Shown here: positions 1 to 7,753 of the stretch, piece after piece | Layout of the letters: every line of letters starts with the position of its first letter | Position numbering within the stretch: the stretch's first letter is position 1 | NCBI GenBank assembly: GCA_007127665.1 | Contig: SKYY01000161.1 | Span: 1-22,730 of the forward strand | DNA from: Balneolales bacterium | GTDB taxonomy: Bacteria; Bacteroidota; Rhodothermia; Balneolales; Natronogracilivirgulaceae | Reading direction: 5' to 3' | Length of the DNA: 22,730 nt | Program-made: the position numbers and the translations under genes | Notes under the pieces: generated by a model | Told to the model about the DNA's origin: nothing | The model's input: only the letters and a program-made list of their open reading frames with translations | The model's database searches: none

Positions 1-84
1 TAATGTGTTACCTGTGTGTTGTGGGTTATCTTTTTGATTTCGCGATTCTTGGAATTTACCAATGGGCTCGCTTAAACGCCTTTT

Positions 85-113
85 ATAATAAAAATAGATT
101 CCAGTTAAATCAA
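85..113 (-). promoter_or_regulatory. candidate sigma70-type promoter facing the left window edge
   Basis: Read on the minus strand, TTGATT (positions 113-108) is followed after exactly 17 bases by TATTAT (90-85). It lies just downstream of the fabG stop and points out of the window. In this conserved cluster acpP usually follows fabG, so an extra promoter for the abundantly needed acyl carrier protein would make sense. acpP itself is not in the window, so the target is inferred. The 127 bases left of fabG hold no other recognisable gene. Confidence 0.45.
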
Positions 114-127
114 CATGAACAACGACC

Positions 128-886
128 TTACATCGCCATGCCTCCATCTACGTTCAAAACGGCACCGGTGAGGTAGGAAGCGGCGTCAGAGGCAAGGAAA
201 GCCACGGCTTGAGCTACCTCTTCCGGTTCCCCCGCCCTTTTAAGCGGAATTTGTGCTTCAATGCTTTTCAGAATACCCTCATCAAGATTTGCTGTCATTT
301 CCGTGGATATGTACCCCGGTGCAATGACATTCACGCGGATGTTTCTGGAGGCCACCTCCCTGGCAAGTGATTTTGAAAACCCGATGATCCCTGCCTTGGA
401 CGCCGAATAGTTGGTCTGTCCTGCATTGCCGGTTATACCGACGACCGAGCTGATGTTAATGATAGATCCGGACCGGTTCTTCATCATGGGACGAATCGCC
501 GCTTTTGAGTAGTTGAAGACGCTTTTCAGATTGGTGTGAATCACGTCATCCCACTGCTCCTCCGTCATCCTCATAATCAGGGTGTCACGGGTTATACCGG
601 CATTGTTCACCAGTATATCCAGTCCGCCGAATTCATCCTGGGCAATGGCAATCACCTTTACCGCCTCATTGAGATCCACCGCATCCGCCTGAACGGCTTT
701 TGCTTTCCGGCCCGTTTCTTCGATCTGCCGGACTACTTCTTCTGCAGCCTCTGCCGAACGGGCATAAGTGATAAGTACGTCAGCTCCGGCTTCTGCAAGC
801 TGAAGCGCAATGGCTTTGCCTATGCCCCGGCTGCCGCCGGTCACAAGTGCTGTTTTACCGTTCAGGGCAAAATTTTCCAAATTCAT
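128..886 (-). CDS. fabG: 3-oxoacyl-[acyl-carrier-protein] reductase FabG
   Basis: This is the NADPH-dependent reductase of the fatty-acid elongation cycle, converting 3-oxoacyl-ACP to 3-hydroxyacyl-ACP in the cytoplasm. The 252-residue protein is a complete classical short-chain dehydrogenase. It has the cofactor loop TGGSRGIG at residues 16-23, NNAG at 94-97, the catalytic triad Ser147, Tyr160 and Lys164 (YSASK), and the FabG-type ending LTGAVLNVDGGMAM. The length is normal for the family. The ATG start has no Shine-Dalgarno sequence and lies 26 bases after the fabD stop, so co-transcription with fabD is likely. Many SDRs look alike, but the position after fabD in a plsX-fabH-fabD-fabG run makes the FabG assignment secure. 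Confidence 0.97.
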   Translation of the reverse strand: MNLENFALNGKTALVTGGSRGIGKAIALQLAEAGADVLITYARSAEAAEEVVRQIEETGRKAKAVQADAVDLNEAVKVIAIAQDEFGGLDILVNNAGITRDTLIMRMTEEQWDDVIHTNLKSVFNYSKAAIRPMMKNRSGSIINISSVVGITGNAGQTNYSASKAGIIGFSKSLAREVASRNIRVNVIAPGYISTEMTANLDEGILKSIEAQIPLKRAGEPEEVAQAVAFLASDAASYLTGAVLNVDGGMAM

Positions 887-912
887 TGTTTCTGTGTTTA
901 TCTGCTGCGTTT

Positions 913-1800
913 TTATTGAAATCCGGAAATCCCGACACCTTTCAATGTTCGTTTTACCAACCCCTGAAGCACATTGCCGGAACCCACTTCCACAAAATGT
1001 TTTGCACCATCCTGATGCATGGCGGAAAGCGTCTGTGACCAGAGAACCGGTTTCAGCAGTTGCTGTTTCAGGTTTTCCCTGATCACATCCGGTTCATGCG
1101 AAACCGTTCCCGTTGCATTTGAGTAGACACCGGCAGCGGGCTCCTGAAACGCAAGACGATCCAGGATAGTGTTTAGTTCGTCACGAGCCGATGCCATCAG
1201 TGGGGAGTGAAATGCACCGCTGACAGGCAATTTTTTTACGATTTTGGCACCGGCCTCCCTGAGCTTTTCCATGGCTTCATCCACTGCCGGAATATGACCG
1301 GAAATGACAAGCTGCCCTTTGGTATTGTAATTTGCAGGAATGACAACGCGGTCGGGCTCCGTACAGAGTCCGGCACAGATCTTTTCCACCACTTCATCAT
1401 CAAGGCCGATGATTGCGGCCATCGCACCGGGTTGTGATTCCCCTGCCTCCTGCATCAGCTCACCCCGGCGCTTGACAGCCCTGAGGGCATCTTCAAACTG
1501 AAGCACCCCCGATGCCGCCAGTGCCGTGTATTCACCAAGGCTGTGTCCCGCAACCATATCCGGGCGATGGCCCAGAGTCTCTAACAGGGAAAAAGCGTGG
1601 ACAAAGAGTGCGGGCTGCGTATGCTTTGTCTGAGTGAGCAGCTGCTCCGGACCCTCGAACATGATATCCGAAAGCCGGTAGCCAAGAATGTCATTCGCCT
1701 CTTCGCAACGCTTTCGAAACTCACTGTTGAAGCGGTAATGATCCAGCCCCATTCCGGTTTTTTGTGATCCCTGTCCGGGAAAAAGGTATGCTTTTTTCAT
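913..1800 (-). CDS. fabD: malonyl-CoA:ACP transacylase FabD
   Basis: FabD transfers malonyl from CoA to acyl carrier protein, supplying the extender unit for fatty-acid synthesis. The 295-residue protein opens with the FPGQGSQ motif (residues 7-13). The nucleophile Ser87 lies in GHSLGEY (85-91). Arg112, in the RRGELMQ stretch, should bind the malonyl carboxylate, and His198 in GAFHSPLM completes the catalytic dyad. The length is slightly short of the usual 300-310 residues, but all blocks are present. It sits 12 bases after fabH and 26 before fabG, which fits one transcript. Nothing looks unusual. Confidence 0.97.
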   Translation of the reverse strand: MKKAYLFPGQGSQKTGMGLDHYRFNSEFRKRCEEANDILGYRLSDIMFEGPEQLLTQTKHTQPALFVHAFSLLETLGHRPDMVAGHSLGEYTALAASGVLQFEDALRAVKRRGELMQEAGESQPGAMAAIIGLDDEVVEKICAGLCTEPDRVVIPANYNTKGQLVISGHIPAVDEAMEKLREAGAKIVKKLPVSGAFHSPLMASARDELNTILDRLAFQEPAAGVYSNATGTVSHEPDVIRENLKQQLLKPVLWSQTLSAMHQDGAKHFVEVGSGNVLQGLVKRTLKGVGISGFQ

Positions 1801-1812
1801 GGGAACAAATGG

Positions 1813-2805
1813 TTACAAGGCCCACTTGAGATAAATGGCACCCCATGTATATCCGCCTCCGAACGCCGAGAGGACAAGTTTGTCACCTTTGTTCAGGCGA
1901 TCTTTCCAGTCATAAAGACAAAGCGGGATTGTTGCGGCCGTGGTATTGCCGTATTTGTCGATATTGATCATCACTTTTGAAGGATCCAGTTCCATTCTGC
2001 GGGCCGTGGCATCAATAATCCTCAGGTTGGCCTGATGAGGAACAAGCCAGTCCACATCATCGCCGGACAACCGGTTTTTTTTCATGATCTCAACGGATAC
2101 GTCGGCCATACCCTCAGTGGCTCTTTTAAACACAGGGCGACCTTCCTGGTAAATATAATGCATTTTTTTATCTACCGTATCATGACTTGCAGGGTTGCGG
2201 CTACCTCCGCCAAACTGAACGAGCGTGTTGGACATGTCCCCGTCCGAATACATGATGCTGTCGATAATGGCATTTTCGTCGTCAGCCGGTTCCAGCAGTA
2301 CACCTGCGGCGCCGTCCCCAAAAAGGATGCAAGTCGCACGATCGGTATAGTCCACTATGGCGCTCATCTTGTCGGATCCGATGACCATCACCCTCTTGTA
2401 TTGTCCTGAAGTGATCATGTTGGATCCGATCTCAAGGGCATACAAAAAGCCGGAACAGGCAGCGGAGAGATCAAAGCAGAATGCATTTTTAGCGCCAATC
2501 ATGCTTTGAGCGATACAAGCCGTGGCTGGAAACATGTAATCTGGTGTAACCGTGGCAACGATGATTACGTCGATTTCGGAAGCGTCCATGTTGCGTTGCT
2601 GCAAAATTTCGCGAGCCGCTTCAGCCGCCATGAAGCCTGAGGCCTTGTCAGGATCCTTGAGAATCCTGCGTTCCGTGATGCCGGTTCTGGTCCGGATCCA
2701 CTCGTCGCTGGTGTCGACCATTTTCTCAAGCTCCTGATTGGTCAGGACGTAATCAGGCAAATAATGCCCCACAGCAGAGATCTTTGCTTTAATTTCAGAA
2801 CTCAT
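1813..2805 (-). CDS. fabH: beta-ketoacyl-ACP synthase III FabH
   Basis: FabH starts each fatty acid by condensing acetyl-CoA (or a short branched acyl-CoA) with malonyl-ACP. The 330-residue thiolase-fold protein has the active-site cysteine Cys117 in DLSAACSGF, His257 in PHQAN and Asn287 in YGNTTA, with the GGGYTWG glycine-rich ending. The length is typical. The start is ATG with GAGGA directly abutting it, too close for a normal ribosome-binding site. The 75 bases between plsX and fabH contain TTGCAG and TATAAC 18 apart, but too near the start codon to be persuasive. Whether it prefers straight or branched primers cannot be read from the sequence. Confidence 0.97.
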   Translation of the reverse strand: MSSEIKAKISAVGHYLPDYVLTNQELEKMVDTSDEWIRTRTGITERRILKDPDKASGFMAAEAAREILQQRNMDASEIDVIIVATVTPDYMFPATACIAQSMIGAKNAFCFDLSAACSGFLYALEIGSNMITSGQYKRVMVIGSDKMSAIVDYTDRATCILFGDGAAGVLLEPADDENAIIDSIMYSDGDMSNTLVQFGGGSRNPASHDTVDKKMHYIYQEGRPVFKRATEGMADVSVEIMKKNRLSGDDVDWLVPHQANLRIIDATARRMELDPSKVMINIDKYGNTTAATIPLCLYDWKDRLNKGDKLVLSAFGGGYTWGAIYLKWAL

Positions 2806-2880
2806 TCCTCAGAAAAGTTATACAGTCCATATGTTAGCATCTGCAAACCGCACCAGAGGCGGACGGCGCAACCCCATTAT

Positions 2881-3867
2881 TCACGCAACAGATGCAATGA
2901 TTTTTTTATTGATATCCGATTCGGCCATTCTGACCGCATTGAGGATCATGTTTTTGATGGCTTCTGGAGAACTGCCTCCGTGACCCACCATGCTGATGCC
3001 GTTCACACCAAGGAACGGAACACCGCCAACCCGCTGGTAATCAAACGGCATGAAGGCCTCCTGAAGCAGGGATGTAACCAGGGCAACCTGTTCTTTGTCC
3101 AGCTGACGCTTTTTTATCACACCCATGAGCAGCATTTTGAATGCGTCAGGAACCGACTCTCCGAACTTGAGAAGAATATTTCCGGTAATGCCATCACAGA
3201 CAAACACATCGGCCTGTCCCGCGAGGATGTCCCGGCCCTCAATGTTGCCAACAAAATTGGGAAGCGCCTGCAGAAGCTGATACGCTTTTTTCAGCGTCTC
3301 AGACCCTTTTTCTTTCTCTTCCCCCACATTCAGCAATCCGATTCTGGGAGTGTCTATACCCATCATGTCCCGCGCATAGATGTTGCCCATGACCCCAAAC
3401 TGGAAAAGCATTTCCGGCTTGACTTCCAGATTGGCACCGGCATCGATCATCAGCCCCAGGCCCTTGACCGTAGGATAAAAGGTGGCAATGGTCGGACGTA
3501 TGACACCGTCGAGCCTCCCGAGGATGAAAGCGGAAGCTGCCATCAGCGCCCCGGTATTGCCCGCACTCACAAAACCATCCACCATACCCTTCTGATGCAT
3601 GCCCAGGCCCACGACTATGGAAGAGTTCGGCTTATTGCGCACTGCCTGGGCCGGAGACTCGTCCATACCAATGATTTCAGGAGCATCCTGAACCAGGATA
3701 CGATCCTGAGGACAGTCATGCTTTTCCAGCTCATTTTTGATTTCTTGCTCAGGTCCGGTCAGAATAACAACAAGTTGATCATTTTCTCTGACAGCCAGTA
3801 CGGCACCGTTTACCGGGTTATGCGGGAAATGGTCACCGCCAAAGGCATCAACGGCAATTTTTATCAT
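2881..3867 (-). CDS. plsX: phosphate acyltransferase PlsX
   Basis: PlsX makes acyl-phosphate from acyl-ACP, the acyl donor used by the membrane glycerol-phosphate acyltransferase PlsY in phosphatidic acid synthesis. The 328-residue protein begins with the family signature VDAFGGD (residues 6-12; more often VDAMGGD) and contains the conserved GLMIDAGAN, VCDGITGNILLK and GVPFLGVNG blocks. The length is as expected. It lies 50 bases after rpmF and 75 before fabH, in the rpmF-plsX-fabH order conserved across many bacteria. A large open frame on the opposite strand over this gene is a coding shadow. Confidence 0.97.
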   Translation of the reverse strand: MIKIAVDAFGGDHFPHNPVNGAVLAVRENDQLVVILTGPEQEIKNELEKHDCPQDRILVQDAPEIIGMDESPAQAVRNKPNSSIVVGLGMHQKGMVDGFVSAGNTGALMAASAFILGRLDGVIRPTIATFYPTVKGLGLMIDAGANLEVKPEMLFQFGVMGNIYARDMMGIDTPRIGLLNVGEEKEKGSETLKKAYQLLQALPNFVGNIEGRDILAGQADVFVCDGITGNILLKFGESVPDAFKMLLMGVIKKRQLDKEQVALVTSLLQEAFMPFDYQRVGGVPFLGVNGISMVGHGGSSPEAIKNMILNAVRMAESDINKKIIASVA

Positions 3868-3917
3868 ATGGGCTTTTGTGAGTTTGGATTTTTTTTCTGT
3901 GGGATACCGGTTTGGTC

Positions 3918-4103
3918 TCAGACCTCACTGGCAGCCTTGACTACCTGACGCCCCCTGTAATAACCACACTCAAAGCAGGCGCGATGACGCTGATGCACTG
4001 TGCCACAGTTGGGGCATTCAGTCAAGGTGGGATCCTCCAGTTTGTAATTGGCGCGCCTTTTATCCCGTCTGGCCTTGGACGTTTTTCTTTTTGGATGTGC
4101 CAT
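3918..4103 (-). CDS. rpmF: 50S ribosomal protein L32
   Basis: This is a small structural protein of the large ribosomal subunit. The 61-residue sequence starts [22 protein letters not shown], a very basic N-terminal tail. A zinc-ribbon follows with Cys30, Cys33, Cys43 and Cys46 (CPNC and CFEC pairs), so this is the zinc-binding form of L32. It is 10 bases from the end of the upstream yceD-like gene and 50 before plsX. The yceD-rpmF-plsX order is a widely conserved link between ribosome synthesis and lipid synthesis. Confidence 0.97.
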   Translation of the reverse strand: MAHPKRKTSKARRDKRRANYKLEDPTLTECPNCGTVHQRHRACFECGYYRGRQVVKAASEV

Positions 4104-4113
4104 ATTCCGTTAT

Positions 4114-4620
4114 TTAATTCTTTTCAATTCTTTGTTTCAGTTCCTTAAGGGCATCCCATCTGGGATCATGCCCCGATTTTTTTTCTTTGTCACCAAAAAT
4201 GGCTTCAAATTCAGTGATTTCCCCATCCTTGATGTATCTCGGATGAAGTTTTTTCACCGGTATGCTGAGCAGTGCGGTATCCCGCAATTCCCGGGTGATA
4301 TCGATGACATTTTGTGATGGATTCAGTTTGCGGAGCGTTCCGGAAAGCTCTTCACGTTCATCCTCGACATCATGCTGGAAAACTACTTCATAGGTACTTT
4401 CCAGCACGGTTTCGTACCGATCGAGCGAGCGATCGCAGATCAAACTTGCCAAAGAACTGAGCTGACACTGAATCCGGAGATTGTCGTCCTGCTTGTTAAA
4501 CCTGAGCCGTATCCTGACCCGGCTTATTCCCGAGCCTTCGACACCAAGTTCATCTGCCTCTACTTCAAGCAGGTCATCTGACAACCCCTTGGGTATCTCG
4601 TTGTATCGGAAGGAAACCAT
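4114..4620 (-). CDS. yceD: DUF177 (YceD family) protein
   Basis: A 168-residue DUF177 family protein. Members lie directly before rpmF in most bacteria and are linked to 23S rRNA or large-subunit accumulation, but the molecular activity is not established. Visible family features are the two spaced cysteines Cys52 and Cys62 in CQLSSLASLIC, the ELRDTALLSIP block (residues 111-121) and the C-terminal DPRWDALKELK (152-162). The ATG start is 62 bases after the kinase gene. That gap is AT-rich but holds no convincing promoter; TTGTTT and TAATTT 17 apart is the best, and it is weak. The gene could therefore be read from upstream or from its own start. Confidence 0.9.
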   Translation of the reverse strand: MVSFRYNEIPKGLSDDLLEVEADELGVEGSGISRVRIRLRFNKQDDNLRIQCQLSSLASLICDRSLDRYETVLESTYEVVFQHDVEDEREELSGTLRKLNPSQNVIDITRELRDTALLSIPVKKLHPRYIKDGEITEFEAIFGDKEKKSGHDPRWDALKELKQRIEKN

Positions 4621-4682
4621 GTTGGTCTGTGTACTTATAACAAAGCTGAATAAATTAGCAAATTATCCACTCATAAACAATG

Positions 4683-5324
4683 CTAGGAAAACAATCCAAA
4701 TCTCCTTTGCTCAATGATTTCGATTATCTTCCCCAAATCCTCATTGTTGTTCACGAAATCAAGGTGGTCTGTGTCAATGATCAGTTTCTCATGAGGATAA
4801 CGCTTGATCCAGTCTTCATAAAGCAGGTTGAGCCGTTCCAGGTATTCAATCCTGATGGTGCTTTCATAGTCCCGGCCACGCTGCTGAATCTGTCTGACCA
4901 ATGTTGGCACATCGGCACGCAGATAGATCAGAAGGTCCGGAGGGGTCAGAAAGGAAACCATCTCCCGAAACAGGTTGCTGTAATTCTCAAAATCACGATT
5001 GCTCATCAGTCCCATCTCATAGAGGTTCTTCGCAAAGATCTCAACGTCCTCGTAAATGGTGCGGTCCTGAATGAAGCTCAGTCGGGTATTTACCATCTCC
5101 TTCTGGCTGCGGAACCTGCTGGATAAAAAATAGACCTGCAGATTGAAGCTCCAGCGTCTCATATCTTCATAAAAGTCGGTCAGGTAAGGATTGTCATCCA
5201 CCGATTCGTAGTAGGCACGCCATTTGTAGTGTTTAGCCAGCAAAGTGGTAAGGGAAGATTTCCCGGCCCCGATATTGCCGGCGACGGCATAATAATGGAA
5301 GTCTGATCTCTTTTTCTCCGCCAT
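4683..5324 (-). CDS. deoxynucleoside kinase (dAK/dGK-type family)
   Basis: This salvage enzyme phosphorylates deoxynucleosides to the 5'-monophosphates using a nucleoside triphosphate. The 213-residue protein has the P-loop GNIGAGKSS (residues 16-24), a DRTIYED block matching the family's DRS-type motif near residues 87-93, and an arginine-rich lid around QQRGRDYES. The length fits the 200-230 residues of bacterial deoxyadenosine/deoxyguanosine kinases. Substrate preference cannot be told from the sequence. The start lies 5 bases after the pgi stop, so the two are very probably translated from one message. GAGG just before the ATG is one of the few Shine-Dalgarno-like sites in the window. Confidence 0.9.
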   Translation of the reverse strand: MAEKKRSDFHYYAVAGNIGAGKSSLTTLLAKHYKWRAYYESVDDNPYLTDFYEDMRRWSFNLQVYFLSSRFRSQKEMVNTRLSFIQDRTIYEDVEIFAKNLYEMGLMSNRDFENYSNLFREMVSFLTPPDLLIYLRADVPTLVRQIQQRGRDYESTIRIEYLERLNLLYEDWIKRYPHEKLIIDTDHLDFVNNNEDLGKIIEIIEQRRFGLFS

Positions 5325-5329
5325 GATCC

Positions 5330-6622
5330 TCAGTCTCCCTTGCCAAGCAGCCGATACATGGCTTTTTTGTATGCTTCCACTCCAGGCTGATCAAAGGGAT
5401 TCTCACCCAGGGAATAGACAAAAATGGCCGTAGCAAGCTCAAAGTAGTAAATGGCATGACCAACACACTCGGTGTTCTGCTCTTCGATTCCGGCAATGAA
5501 GACCGGTACACCACCCTCTCCGTGCGCCTGGACTGTCCCCTGAAATGCTTTATCATTAACCTCTTCCATGGTTTTGCCGGACAGGTAGTTCAATCCGTCA
5601 TAATCCCTTGATTCTGCAGACAGCGTGAGGGATGGCTCAGGTTTTTGAATATGCAGAAATGTCTCCACAACGTTGCGCCTTCCATCCTGGACCATCTGTC
5701 CCAGACTGTGCAGATCGGTCGAATAACGGGCTACGGCGGGAAACAGCCCCTGTCCGTTTTTGCCTTCGCTTTCACCGTACAGCTGTTGCAGCCATCCGCC
5801 CATGGAAACAAGCGCAGGTTCAAAGGAAGCAATCAGGTCAATGGCGTACCCTTTTCTGTAAAGAGCAAAACGAGTGGTTACATAATCGAGCAAGTTGCCA
5901 CGGTCTTCTTCCAGCTTCCGGTAGCATGCCACCGCACCATAAAAAAGGCTTTTCACATCAATGCCGGCAGCAGCTATGGGCAGCAGTCCGACCGGAGTCA
6001 GCACAGAAAATCTTCCGCCTATATCATCAGGGAGGATGAATTTGCGGTATCCATGAGCCCGGATGATCTTGTTCAACGCCCCGCCATCTTTGCTGGTGGT
6101 GCAAAAAATACGTGATACCGCATCTTCGCCATAGCGATCATGCATCCACTTTCTGAGTATGCGAAAGGCAATGGCGGTTTCCATGGTGGTCCCGGACTTG
6201 GAAATCACATTGAGGTAAACCTGTTTGGTTGAACCATCGGCTTTCGGCTTGTCAAGGTAATCAATCAACCTCTCCAGATACCTGCCGGATATGTGATGTC
6301 CGGCATAGATGATTTCCGGACCACGGTTCGGGAACTCAGGAGTAAGGGCCTCAATGACCGCACGCGCACCGAGATAGGACCCGCCAATCCCGCAAATTAT
6401 AAAAACATCCGCGGTTTTATGGATTTCCGTACCGATGGACTCCATGTTTTCCAGTAGCGCGTCATTTGGCTCCCTGAGAATATCCTGCCAGCCAAGCCAC
6501 TCGGTTCCTTTTCCCGTGCGCTTGTCAAGCTGCTCTGATGAATCTTTTACAACCCCGGCGGCAAGATTGTGCTCTTCGTCCGACAGGAATTTGCGGGCAA
6601 GTTTAGTTTCAATAGTGATCAT
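5330..6622 (-). CDS. pgi: glucose-6-phosphate isomerase
   Basis: Pgi interconverts glucose 6-phosphate and fructose 6-phosphate in glycolysis and gluconeogenesis. The 430-residue form is the compact Bacillus-type enzyme rather than the roughly 550-residue enterobacterial or eukaryotic type. It shows CGIGGSYLGARA (residues 78-88), the phosphate-binding SKSGTT (141-146) and the signature GGRFSVLTPVGLLP (202-215). GESEGKNGQG (283-292) carries the catalytic glutamate, His305 lies in STDLHSLGQ, and a C-terminal lysine in QPGVEAYKK (about Lys419) completes the site. It follows pfkA by 11 bases and precedes the kinase gene by 5, a tight operon. Its product is the substrate of the upstream gene's enzyme. 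Confidence 0.96.
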   Translation of the reverse strand: MITIETKLARKFLSDEEHNLAAGVVKDSSEQLDKRTGKGTEWLGWQDILREPNDALLENMESIGTEIHKTADVFIICGIGGSYLGARAVIEALTPEFPNRGPEIIYAGHHISGRYLERLIDYLDKPKADGSTKQVYLNVISKSGTTMETAIAFRILRKWMHDRYGEDAVSRIFCTTSKDGGALNKIIRAHGYRKFILPDDIGGRFSVLTPVGLLPIAAAGIDVKSLFYGAVACYRKLEEDRGNLLDYVTTRFALYRKGYAIDLIASFEPALVSMGGWLQQLYGESEGKNGQGLFPAVARYSTDLHSLGQMVQDGRRNVVETFLHIQKPEPSLTLSAESRDYDGLNYLSGKTMEEVNDKAFQGTVQAHGEGGVPVFIAGIEEQNTECVGHAIYYFELATAIFVYSLGENPFDQPGVEAYKKAMYRLLGKGD

Positions 6623-6633
6623 ATTCAGATTTG

Positions 6634-7611
6634 TTACCGTATTACTTTTGCAAGTTCAAGAAGCTCGAAATTTATGCTTTTTTTCTCTGACCAGGTTTTA
6701 TGCATGGGGGTAAGGGTGTTTTTATGGCTGACAACACCGGCCATGACGCTTGTATGGCCGTTCATGAGGGCATCCACGGCAGCCGCCCCAAGCCTGCTGG
6801 CAAGTACCCGGTCATGCGAGGTGGGCGAACCACCGCGCTGCAGATGTCCGAGTACACTGACACGCATATCGTATTTTCCGAAGTCTTCTTTCAGTTCTTC
6901 CGCCAGGTTCAGAGCGCCCCCTGTCTGATCACCTTCTGCGACCACAACCAGGCTGCTTCTTCGCTGAACCTTGAACACTTCTTTCAAAGAATCCCGGATG
7001 TAATCCAGCTTTTTCACAGCTTCAGGCAGCAAAATAAGTTCGGCGCCTGTAGCAATGCCTGTTTCCAGGGCAATGAATCCGGCTTCGCGTCCCATCACCT
7101 CCACAAGGAAAAGACGCTCGTGGGCGTCGGCCGTATCCCGTATCTTGTCAATGGCCTCCATGGCTGTGTTCAGGGCCGTATCATATCCGATGGTTTCATC
7201 CGTTCCATAAAGATCATTATCAATGGTACCGGGCACTCCCACCACCGGTATCCCGTATTCCTCGTAAAGTATGGTTGCACCTCGAAAGGTACCATCACCA
7301 CCAATGGCAACAATAGCATCAATGTCATGCTTTTTGAGGTTTTCAACGGCTTTTTTCCGCCCTTCCTCAGTGCGGAACTCCTCGGAGCGGGCAGATTTGA
7401 GAATGGTTCCACCCCGCTGGAGAATATTGGAGACACTGTGATGATGCATTTCGATGAAATCATCATCAATCATGCCCTGATAACCAAAACGAACGCCCAT
7501 GACACTTAAACCGTTGTTTGTGGCCGTCCGGACTGATGATCGTATAGCCGCATTCATACCCGGGGAGTCGCCCCCGCTGGTAAAAACCGCTATTCGTTTG
7601 ATTTTCTTCAC
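6634..7611 (-). CDS. pfkA: ATP-dependent 6-phosphofructokinase
   Basis: PfkA phosphorylates fructose 6-phosphate to fructose 1,6-bisphosphate, the committed step of glycolysis. The 325-residue protein has GGDSPGMNAAIR (residues 13-24), GGDGTFRGA (104-112) and PGTIDND (127-133), with Asp131 the probable catalytic base. Glycine in GGDG and in PGTIDND, instead of the Asp and Lys of pyrophosphate-using enzymes, argues for ATP as donor. The start codon is GTG (complement of 7609-7611). The only purine-rich stretch before it is a poor ribosome-binding site. It is the first gene of a nine-gene minus-strand run and faces a plus-strand operon across 142 bases. Confidence 0.96.
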   Translation of the reverse strand: MKKIKRIAVFTSGGDSPGMNAAIRSSVRTATNNGLSVMGVRFGYQGMIDDDFIEMHHHSVSNILQRGGTILKSARSEEFRTEEGRKKAVENLKKHDIDAIVAIGGDGTFRGATILYEEYGIPVVGVPGTIDNDLYGTDETIGYDTALNTAMEAIDKIRDTADAHERLFLVEVMGREAGFIALETGIATGAELILLPEAVKKLDYIRDSLKEVFKVQRRSSLVVVAEGDQTGGALNLAEELKEDFGKYDMRVSVLGHLQRGGSPTSHDRVLASRLGAAAVDALMNGHTSVMAGVVSHKNTLTPMHKTWSEKKSINFELLELAKVIR

Positions 7612-7650
7612 TGTCTTTTTCTCAAGATTTGTGGTTTAAAAACTGCTAAA

Positions 7651-7680
7651 TTGGCTGATACCTTTGCAGCCAGATAGTAT
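7651..7680 (+). promoter_or_regulatory. candidate promoter for the polyprenyl synthase operon
   Basis: TTGGCT (7651-7656) and TAGTAT (7675-7680) are separated by 18 bases, each matching four of six sigma70 consensus positions. TACCTTTG (7659-7666) also fits the Bacteroidota TAnnTTTG -7 element, but I see no partner -33 element at the usual distance. A promoter must exist in this divergent gap, but which of these is used is uncertain. Confidence 0.35.
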
Positions 7681-7703
7681 TTGACCGAATGAACATACAA
7701 CAA
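7674..7703 (-). promoter_or_regulatory. candidate promoter for the pfkA-led operon
   Basis: On the minus strand TTGTTG (7703-7698) precedes TACTAT (7679-7674) by 18 bases, about 62 bases before the pfkA GTG. The -10 box shares five bases with the candidate -10 of the opposite strand, so the two promoters would overlap and compete. The box matches are modest. Confidence 0.35.
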
Positions 7704-7753
7704 CCCGGACGAAAGATACCAAATAATAATCTCAAAATATTCCCGACTTTTGA

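Noticed and set aside
2817..2846. fabH-specific promoter (TTGCAG and TATAAC, 18 apart, minus strand)
   Set aside because: The -10 box is only 11 bases from the ATG, which would leave almost no leader, and the -35 match is poor.
2764..3948. Plus-strand open frame of 394 codons over fabH/plsX
   Set aside because: It covers the unmistakable plsX gene on the other strand, and its translation has no protein-family features.
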